In this document: positions 16,105 through 22,504 of the stretch, piece after piece | How the letters are laid out: each line of letters starts with the position of its first letter | Numbering within the stretch: position 1 is the first letter of the stretch | NCBI RefSeq assembly: GCF_014698045.1 | Contig: NZ_JACJSE010000033.1 | Span: 1-64,000, forward strand | Origin: Aulosira sp. FACHB-615 | Lineage (GTDB): Bacteria > Cyanobacteriota > Cyanobacteriia > Cyanobacteriales > Nostocaceae | DNA: 64,000 bases | Reading direction: 5' to 3' | Notes under the pieces: model-generated | Seen by the model: only the letters and a program-made list of their open reading frames with translations | The model's database searches: none | Told to the model about the DNA's origin: nothing | Translations under genes and position numbers: made by a program

Positions 16105-16134
16105 AAAGGTTCAACTGAAAGCTTGGGAACGCTG
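16105..16134 (+). pseudogene. Ghost of the 3' end of a YgjP-type metallopeptidase gene
   Basis: AAGGTTCAACTG...CTTGGGAA here matches the last 30 bases of the metallopeptidase gene ending at 62576 (24 of 30 positions by eye) and reads KVQLKAWER-stop, against KVQLESWEG-stop. Both copies lie a short distance before the same small minus-strand gene (16397-16870 and 62637-63113). This suggests that a peptidase cassette once occupied this slot. Confidence 0.4.
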
Positions 16135-16198
16135 AAGTAGGAGCAATCAGTAGTATTGTTATCGATAAAATACTGCTCTAGAGGAAAACCAGAAGTTA

Positions 16199-16378
16199 AT
16201 GAAAAATCTTCGTTGGCAGCGAGTTTTATTGACGGCAGGGTTAATCACGTTAACCATCTTCGTCGTTGCTACTGCCTACCGCGAATGGCAAGCAAAAACA
16301 CAAGGATGGTGTGTCCGTTTTGCGCCTGATGGTAGTCAGAAGGTTTTGTACGGAGGCGATTGTTGGAAGAAACCTTAG
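16199..16378 (+). CDS. Small membrane-anchored protein, 59 aa
   Basis: ATG at 16199, TAG at 16376-16378. The protein begins MKNLRWQRVLLTAGLITL; the arginine-lysine N-terminus followed by about 20 hydrophobic residues is a signal anchor. A short tail follows with REWQAKTQGWCVRFAPDG and GGDCWKKP, two cysteines that could pair outside the membrane. AGAGGA lies about 14 bases upstream, a weak ribosome site. The gene is convergent with the conserved small gene at 16397-16870. No family is recognised. A membrane anchor followed by a tryptophan-flanked cysteine pair makes it more credible than a chance frame, but it may be a remnant. Confidence 0.5.
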   Translation: MKNLRWQRVLLTAGLITLTIFVVATAYREWQAKTQGWCVRFAPDGSQKVLYGGDCWKKP

Positions 16379-16396
16379 TGCTGACGAGATCGTACT

Positions 16397-16870
16397 TCAG
16401 GTAGTCGCATACCTCAGCACTCGCTCCCACTCCCAACGCCACGCAGTCTCTACCTTAATTTCTTTACCGTTGGTAAACTTGATAAATTCTGTGCCTTCAT
16501 CATAAAAAACATCAGCAACAAGGCGATTGCGGACATCGTACCCCCACGTTTTGGCTGCTGCGTTCCACCATCTCTGCCCAGGTGATTCTAGATTTGGTCG
16601 TTCCAAATATTCATCACGCCATGCTTTTGGCTTCCACTGGTCTCGTAATGCACTCACCAAAATCGCATTTGGAAAATACTGCTTTTCATTCTTTTGTAAC
16701 CACAGCACATACTCAATTGTTCTTCTGAGCGCATCTTCTAACCCGTAAGTACAGCCTTCTAAAGCGTTTTGAACTTCTTCGAGTGAGAACTTAACGCCAA
16801 GGCTGACTAACGCTCGTTCGTATTTTTTGAATATCTCATATTCAACTGAGTCTTTTTCCCAGAACCACAC
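16397..16870 (-). CDS. Conserved 157 aa protein at cargo borders, copy 1
   Basis: Nearly identical to 62637-63113. GTG at 16870 is chosen because both copies then begin VWFWEKDSVEYEIF, with a GGGAG/GGAG ribosome site about 10 bases upstream. The helical N-terminal half (KKYERALVSLGVKFSLEEVQNALEGCTYGLEDALRR) is followed by a conserved RWWNAAAKTWGYDVRNRLVADVFYD segment and a C-terminal strand-rich tail (TEFIKFTNGKEI). I do not recognise the family. A third, truncated copy (54999-55089) marks the left border of the restriction cassette. It always sits between cargo and a winged-helix remnant, so it is a border gene of the island; what it does is unknown. Confidence 0.7.
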   Translation of the reverse strand: MWFWEKDSVEYEIFKKYERALVSLGVKFSLEEVQNALEGCTYGLEDALRRTIEYVLWLQKNEKQYFPNAILVSALRDQWKPKAWRDEYLERPNLESPGQRWWNAAAKTWGYDVRNRLVADVFYDEGTEFIKFTNGKEIKVETAWRWEWERVLRYATT

Positions 16871-16941
16871 AGTTAACACTTCTCCCTATGCAGTTATTTT
16901 CGCTTTCTTATAGTTTAATGCTGGTAGAAATACTCTGCTTG

Positions 16942-17271
16942 TACCCCGCAATTTCGGCTCAATGCAGAGATTCAAAGAACCGTTAAGCGGTATTGGGATA
17001 ATGTGCCGGGGGCGGGCGATCGATCGCCTACCTCAAAGAAGCGTTACGGACTTGGAAAGGAATTAAATCACCGGAAGCCGTGTTTGTGGCTGCTTGCAAG
17101 GAGGGACGGAAACCGGAATCTGCACAGGCTAAATCTGAAGTGATCGCTTGGTTTAAGTGGGCGCGGAAAAACAGGATTGTGATTGCGATGTTGGGGGAAA
17201 CTGTGTACACGCCGGATGGTGAGGCGGTAGCGTTGGCGGAGATGATGCGGCGGTTTCCGGTGTGGGAGTAG
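16942..17271 (+). pseudogene. Remnant of winged-helix gene 3' end, copy 1
   Basis: The sequence starts at the codons for CTPQFRLNAEIQ and ends with EMMRRFPVWE-stop, matching the last ~110 codons of the genes ending at 6814 and 38185. One frame disruption occurs around 17010-17025, where an extra GGGCGATC-type stretch is present, so only the last 63 codons read cleanly. The 5' breakpoint falls at the same codon as in the remnant at 63180, and the ~70 bases before it are also shared. The two therefore descend from a single event. Confidence 0.85.
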
Positions 17272-17494
17272 GGCTGTATGTCTGTCCAAAATCTCGAAGT
17301 AGTCGATTGCTGAATGCCTGTACAGTCAAGGCGCAACCCTCGTAGATGAAAAAGCTCAAGATGCCAGATTTATTCAAAGAAAATCTGGGTTTCTTATCCC
17401 AGTACTAATAGAGCGATTTTTTAAAGGTAATTAAATATAGATGTAAAGAGTTTGAACTTAAAGCTAATATTAATACAATAGTGAAATTCAAAAA

Positions 17495-18379
17495 TTAAAA
17501 ATTATTGATTATAATAACAATTTTGATTGGACTTTCATGTTGCATCATTGATGATGTAATAAGCCTCGTAGTTTCTCTTAGCTCATAAAGAATAAATTTT
17601 TCTTCACATCTAGTAATTTTTAAATCGTTGTTCATAGGTATAATAACTCTCCAGAAAAAGAAACTAAATAAGCATATATTTATTACTAAATTTATGTTTT
17701 CTTGTTCCAGAGAAATTATATGCCTAAGTTTATTTTCTCCGGTGGTACGCCTTCTTATAATATTTTCAGATTCTTTATGTGAAAGTAATTCACATACTAC
17801 AGGGCTAGAAATACCATTACCGCCTGGATTAAAATTTCCTTTGCCCAAGATTGCTTCGCGAATTTTAGCAAATGCTAAGTCTGAAAAAAAAGTTTTATCA
17901 GTTAATTTATATCTTGTATTTAAATAATGAGCGCCGCCTAAAGCAATTTTCAAAATGGAAGGATAACTTTTTATAACAGTTTTTTTATTTTCTAATTCAA
18001 ATTCTATTTTTTCAATGTTTATTTGAGGAATTTCTTTTCCTGAATCTAAAGCATGACATTTTAATTGAAAATCTATATTTTTATTAGAAAGAATTTCCTG
18101 ATAAGAAAAATTAACATCAACTAGCTGTCCATTTTGTAAAATAGCCCGTCCTACTCTCTTAATACATCTACTTTTATAAAATTCAAACATCCAACTTAGT
18201 CGATGTAATTCGTCATCATAAGTTCCTCCTAATAATCTATTACAGTTTTTGCAAACTGGAATATGCCAAGCGCGACCACCACCAATACTTTTTGGTACAA
18301 AATGTTCTTTTGTTTTTTCTTCTTCTGATTTTTTCTTTCCACTTCTGATTCTATTACAGTAAAGGCAATAAAAAGACAT
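17495..18379 (-). CDS. HNH-type endonuclease-like protein
   Basis: 294 aa. The N-terminal 50 residues are an HNH/treble-clef zinc module: C5-x2-C8 (FYCLYCN), EHFVPKSIGGG with the catalytic-type histidine, C-x2-CN (VCKNCNRLLGG) and a following TYDDEL. This resembles HNH_5-type nucleases of defence and mobile elements. The remaining 230 residues are AT-rich in codon use and helical/strand mixed without a recognised domain (LSHKESENIIRRRTTG, ISLEQENINLVI). It lies between a winged-helix remnant and the caspase gene. A restriction or anti-invader nuclease is plausible. The gene is more AT-rich than the module genes, hinting at separate acquisition. Confidence 0.75.
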   Translation of the reverse strand: MSFYCLYCNRIRSGKKKSEEEKTKEHFVPKSIGGGRAWHIPVCKNCNRLLGGTYDDELHRLSWMFEFYKSRCIKRVGRAILQNGQLVDVNFSYQEILSNKNIDFQLKCHALDSGKEIPQINIEKIEFELENKKTVIKSYPSILKIALGGAHYLNTRYKLTDKTFFSDLAFAKIREAILGKGNFNPGGNGISSPVVCELLSHKESENIIRRRTTGENKLRHIISLEQENINLVINICLFSFFFWRVIIPMNNDLKITRCEEKFILYELRETTRLITSSMMQHESPIKIVIIINNF

Positions 18380-18655
18380 ACTATGAAAACCGTTAAATAA
18401 TTGAAATTATAGTTTATAAAAACTTTGAACTTCTTGTAGACGATTATGCTTACGCTTACATCTTGGACTGTTTTGACCACCTACAGCAAAATCTACAGTA
18501 TTTAGCAGTACACACCTGTAAGCTAGGAATTCAGATACCATCAGCCAATTGTTATCAGATGCCATTCCCATATATCCGATTTCACAAAATCAAAATGTTA
18601 GTTATTGCATAAGAAATGAAGTTGATTATATAAATAGTAATTATTGATTAAAGCT

Positions 18656-20110
18656 TTATCGACCAAGCCAAATTTCAATATATCCTGGTTTACCACTAGA
18701 ATCATCATAGTATTTAGCTGTAATTACTTGATTCGATAAACGTGAGCGCACAAACTTAACTACTATATCGGCTTGCTCTTCATCAGATCGGTTAAAGTAT
18801 CTAACCTCCGGTTCATTTGGTCTAGTATCATCTTCTATCTGTTGTGCTCCAAAAACATTGAAACCTGCTCTTATTAACTCAGATTTAAGGTCATTTATTA
18901 TTTTAGTTTTATTATTTGTTCCTGCCAGCAAGAATATCCTAGTATTGCTTGTTGGAAGTAATGTACGTGTAGATGTAGGTGTAAGTAATTGACCTTTAAA
19001 ATTTTCACTACCTACAATTACAATTGCGTCTCCCAAAGTTATCCCTCCCAATCCAATCCACTTTAAAAACTTTTGTCTACTTATTCGCTCTTGACTAGTT
19101 GAATTTTGCTCATGTTTTGCTTGATTCTGAGTTAATGCCAATTCTTGGGTTGACCTACCTCCACTTGCAAGAATTGTAAGCTCATCTGTGATTGTCGGCT
19201 CAAAACTTTCTCCCTGACGCATAGCAATTCTTTCAATAGCCTCAACTGCTTCCCAATCACCACGAGATACCGCTAAAACTCTGACCCATAATTGCTTCGC
19301 TAATAATAGATCACCCCGATTTTCCGCCAATAATGCTTGATACTTCAACGGCTCTACATCTCTTATCCTGGCTGCTTGCTCTAATAAGATGTAGTACATC
19401 TTGTAGGGCGGCTCCGCTTTTAAAGACGGATGTTGCTCAGATTTTTTATAATAAGCATTTAATTCAGGTACTCTGTAGCGTAAATGTTGTTCTAAACGCT
19501 CTACTGTGGCACAGTTGGCTTCGCCCTGTAGTCGCAATCCCTCTAGCAAGCTGTAAGTAAATGAGCCATGCTGTAATTCATCTATTTCCCATGATTTTTG
19601 ACTAGCAGCACAGGAGTAAAAAGTAATCACTCCTTTATGTTCCTGCATCCCCACGCCTAAGCCAGAGCGATCGCCCTCATCCCGGCAAGCATCGATTAAC
19701 AATACTACATTGTCAGCGCCACACCTGCGTAGCCTTTGCGTTACATAGTCAACAGAGATGGCAGTTGTATAATCTGTTGGGTCACTATCTAAAAACATCA
19801 GATAGTCTTGGTCTACAAAACGCTTCCCATGACCTGCAAAGAAAAACCACAAGTTATCTTCTGGTTTCAATAACGGTTCTTCAAACTGTGCATTTAGAAA
19901 TCGCTTAAAACGCCCTTGAGTTGGCAGGGTTGGAATTGGCGGATTTGCTGGAATAGGCGCAGAGTCTTCGGTAAACAGAAACACTTGGTCGAAGTTCGCT
20001 TCATTTTCAAACCAAGCCTTCATCGCCTCTGCGTCTCGTTTGGCATACTTTAGTGGCTGAAGGTTGTCGTAATTGTTTATCCCGACTACAATTGCCCAAT
20101 TCTTACCCAT
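18656..20110 (-). CDS. Caspase-family (C14) cysteine peptidase
   Basis: 484 aa. The p20-type peptidase domain covers residues 1-240: WAIVVGINNYDNLQPLKYAKRDA at the start, the catalytic histidine in FFFAGHGKR (about 90) and the catalytic cysteine in LLIDACRDEG (about 142), then SCAASQKSWE and HGSFTYSLLEGL. A helical region of about 80 residues follows (240-320), then a hydrophobic segment (about 365-385, FLKWIGLGGITLGDAIVIVG). A C-terminal domain (400-484) resembles LytR_C-type extracytoplasmic repeats (FNVFGAQQIEDDTR, VRYFNRSDEEQADIV, GYIEIWLGR). Caspases of this kind are common in filamentous cyanobacteria and serve as death effectors. It stands alone between the two VMAP cassettes and has no EAD1. 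Confidence 0.88.
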   Translation of the reverse strand: MGKNWAIVVGINNYDNLQPLKYAKRDAEAMKAWFENEANFDQVFLFTEDSAPIPANPPIPTLPTQGRFKRFLNAQFEEPLLKPEDNLWFFFAGHGKRFVDQDYLMFLDSDPTDYTTAISVDYVTQRLRRCGADNVVLLIDACRDEGDRSGLGVGMQEHKGVITFYSCAASQKSWEIDELQHGSFTYSLLEGLRLQGEANCATVERLEQHLRYRVPELNAYYKKSEQHPSLKAEPPYKMYYILLEQAARIRDVEPLKYQALLAENRGDLLLAKQLWVRVLAVSRGDWEAVEAIERIAMRQGESFEPTITDELTILASGGRSTQELALTQNQAKHEQNSTSQERISRQKFLKWIGLGGITLGDAIVIVGSENFKGQLLTPTSTRTLLPTSNTRIFLLAGTNNKTKIINDLKSELIRAGFNVFGAQQIEDDTRPNEPEVRYFNRSDEEQADIVVKFVRSRLSNQVITAKYYDDSSGKPGYIEIWLGR

Positions 20111-20147
20111 GTCTGTGTTGATTATTTGCGCTTGAATTTGAAAGTCA

Positions 20148-20432
20148 TTGCCCCTTTACCACCAGCTTGGTTTACATCGCTTTGGGCAAGGAACTCTGCT
20201 GGGTATGTATCGCTGGCTGATTCTTTCGCTGACTGCTTACCTCATTGCTCATTGGACTTATCTGCATATTCAATCTGCATCACCACCTGATTGGGGTCAG
20301 GCTGCACAAATAGCCCTTGAATCTATTTTCCCTCATATAGTTGTGTATCTTCTTTTACTTAATATTGAACGGCTAACTCCCCTTGCACGTAGTCATGGTT
20401 TTGACATCCAAATTTCCAGGTGCAAGATGTGA
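20148..20432 (+). pseudogene. IS transposase, C-terminal remnant
   Basis: The frame reads GLHRFGQGTLLGMYRWLILS, PDWGQAAQIALES, VVYLLLLNIERLTP and FDIQISRCKM-stop. I recognise this as the C-terminal end of an IS4-like transposase common in cyanobacteria. The catalytic DDE portion is missing: the remnant begins about 40 bases from the start of the caspase gene, so the insertion sequence has lost its 5' half. It marks past transposition at the cargo junction. Confidence 0.7.
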
Positions 20433-20438
20433 GTTAAA

Positions 20439-20933
20439 TGTGGTTTTACCCAAAACTTGGACAAAAAGGACAGGATATAGTTCACGACGTAGGCGGTCAA
20501 GATATACTTCAAACCTATGATTCGAGTTTAAAAAACCTGAAATTTAGCTACAGCAAGTAATCTAGCTCAAAAAATTGCACACAGAGCGATCGCCTTTCTT
20601 GACCATTAAAGATGTGTGCTATGAGTGCGATCGCTAATCATTGATGAGGAATTAAAAGTGTTTTTGGCGTTTTTGAACTATTTATTGACCGTTTGAAGCA
20701 TAACTTATGCCAAAAGTTGAATATATTGGATGAAATTGGAGTATGAGGATACTCGTTTTTTTGAAAATGTAGTAAACCCTACTTTTGGTCGTATTATGAT
20801 TCATAAATTCAACTTGCAGTCATTATTTGATTCACAGCATGAGATGTTGATTGTTTGAAAGCCTTGAAATTACGTTAACTTTCTGTCAGTTTATGATTCA
20901 AAATCTGGCCATTTTTTGGGTAAAACCATATTA
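20439..20933. mobile_element. Possible MITE or IS end pair with inverted repeats
   Basis: TGGTTTTACCCAAAA starts at about 20439 and its reverse complement TTTTGGGTAAAACCA ends at about 20933. The flanks read TTAAAT on both sides, a possible 6 bp target duplication. No reading frame of any length lies inside. It directly follows the transposase remnant, so the left repeat could alternatively be that element's own right end. The right flank continues as winged-helix remnant sequence. Confidence 0.4.
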
Positions 20934-20935
20934 AA

Positions 20936-20993
20936 TCACCCGAAGCCGTGTTTGTTGCAACTTGTAAGGAGGGGAGGAAGCCGGAATCGGCTT
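20936..20993 (+). pseudogene. Short remnant of winged-helix gene 3' end, copy 2
   Basis: AATCACCCGAAGCCGTGTTT and the following bases match the SPEAVFVAACKEGRKPESA codons of the winged-helix genes, then similarity stops at GGCTT. It lies 69 bases before the stop of the convergent FGE-GUN4 gene of cassette 2. This is the same relation as between the intact gene ending at 6814 and cassette 1. Confidence 0.75.
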
Positions 20994-21062
20994 GATCAGC
21001 TTTCTGAAGAACTTACTAGATAAGGGTTTTAAAATGTGCAAGTTGAGAGATGCTGGTCAATT

Positions 21063-22355
21063 TTAAATATTGCAATTTACAAGTCTCCAAATCAAAGCAG
21101 CAAATCTTTCTCCTAAAAAAGTATCAGGTTCGTTTCTCGTGTTAAACCAAATTTCTCGAAAAGGTAAGCTACCTCTAGGTGCAGACAAACCATAAGTTAC
21201 GTTCTCGTATTTGATCCAACTTTGCCTAACTCTCCATCCAACTTGATCACCAAATTTTTTCCAGGCTTCTTCATCATACTGACCATTAGCTTTACCGCCG
21301 AGAGCTAAGTAAATTTCTTTCTGAACACTAAAGCTAAAGTGTCCACTACTGTAAGTCATCCATAATTTGTCAATTTCACGAAGCATTTCACATGGAATGG
21401 TAAAAAATTTTTCTCCAGTCCAACCGTTTCCGATATATTCTTTCATTAATTCATGAGTTTCCTTATCTGCTTGTTGCCACTGGCCTTTTGCTAATAAATC
21501 CCGTAGCTGCCTGTACTGCTGGGGAATGTCAGGCGGTATTTGCAATCTTTGTTCTTGAGGATTACACACAACCCGAAAACCAATATCGTAGGCTTGGAGG
21601 TCGGGGACGTGCTTGTTGCGATAAGCAGAACGGCAGTTTTCAGGAGCATTGACCCAAGACCCACCTCGCAGCAGTCGAGAGTGGCTATTATCATTAGTTA
21701 ACCATGCACCACCATTTGTTGGCGCTCCCTTATAATTATCATGCCAATGGTCACGACACCATTCCCAGACGTTGCCGTGCATATCGTATAACCCAAAATT
21801 ATTAGCTACGCCAAAGCTGCCTACTTCTGTAGTTTCTTCTCGATACGTTCCTTTTACCCCAGCACCGTAAGTTTCAGTACCTCGATAATTTGCCAGTTCT
21901 GATGTAATTGTTTCGCCAAAATGGAATGGTGTGATTGTTCCGGCTCTACACGCATACTCCCACTCTGCTTCAGTTGATAGGCAGTAATTTCTTTTTGTAT
22001 GGGCAGTAAGGCGATCGCAAAATTCCACTGCATCGTACCAAGAGACTTCCTCAACTGGTCGATTTGCACCTTTAAAGTTGGATGGGTCTGGGTCAAGCTC
22101 CCGGTTAACTTGTGGCATAGCAGCAACTGCTTTCCACTGCTCTTGAGTGACTGGATACTTACCTATGCAAAATTGCTGAATGTTTACTAAATGTTGAGGG
22201 CTTTCTGAATCACTGCGCTTTAGTTCACCTTCTGGTGAACCCATCATGAAGCTACCACCCGGAATCAGAACCATCTCTAACCCAATTTCATTACCCAAGT
22301 CTTCTGTGTAGTATTGGGCTGTGTTCTGTATTTGGTTTATAACTACTTTTGGCAT
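21063..22355 (-). CDS. FGE-domain protein fused to GUN4, VMAP cassette 2
   Basis: 430 aa, the twin of 6879-8177. The FGE-type domain spans about 25-270 (IPGGSFMMGS, VSWYDAVEFCDRL, FGLYDMHGNVWEWC, RGGSWVNAPENCRSAYR, GFRVV). The first of the two catalytic cysteines is again absent and YCLSTEAEWEY replaces YRLPSEAEWEY. GUN4 covers about 283-425 (LRDLLAKGQWQQADKETHEL, FTIPCEMLREIDKLWMTYS, FSFSVQKEIYLALGG, VGWRVRQSWIKY). The N-terminal 80 residues are almost identical to copy 1 while the GUN4 part has diverged, so the halves evolve at different rates. It is the last gene of VMAP operon 2. A tetrapyrrole-sensing input is inferred from the GUN4 family. Confidence 0.88.
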   Translation of the reverse strand: MPKVVINQIQNTAQYYTEDLGNEIGLEMVLIPGGSFMMGSPEGELKRSDSESPQHLVNIQQFCIGKYPVTQEQWKAVAAMPQVNRELDPDPSNFKGANRPVEEVSWYDAVEFCDRLTAHTKRNYCLSTEAEWEYACRAGTITPFHFGETITSELANYRGTETYGAGVKGTYREETTEVGSFGVANNFGLYDMHGNVWEWCRDHWHDNYKGAPTNGGAWLTNDNSHSRLLRGGSWVNAPENCRSAYRNKHVPDLQAYDIGFRVVCNPQEQRLQIPPDIPQQYRQLRDLLAKGQWQQADKETHELMKEYIGNGWTGEKFFTIPCEMLREIDKLWMTYSSGHFSFSVQKEIYLALGGKANGQYDEEAWKKFGDQVGWRVRQSWIKYENVTYGLSAPRGSLPFREIWFNTRNEPDTFLGERFAALIWRLVNCNI

Positions 22356-22504
22356 TTATTACCACTAAGTTGACTTTCTGACTTGATAGTACGCTTGGGA
22401 AATTCTCTGGCTTATTTTTGAAAAAAAATTTAAATACTCCGCTTCGCTAACAAAGGAAAAAAAGAACAAGTACAAAGTGTAAAAAGTAAAAAGTATAAAA
22501 TTTA

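Noticed and set aside
18229..18480. 83 aa minus-strand frame overlapping the HNH gene start
   Set aside because: Lysine-rich, repeat-like C-terminus, and it conflicts with the conserved cysteine/histidine motifs of the HNH frame.
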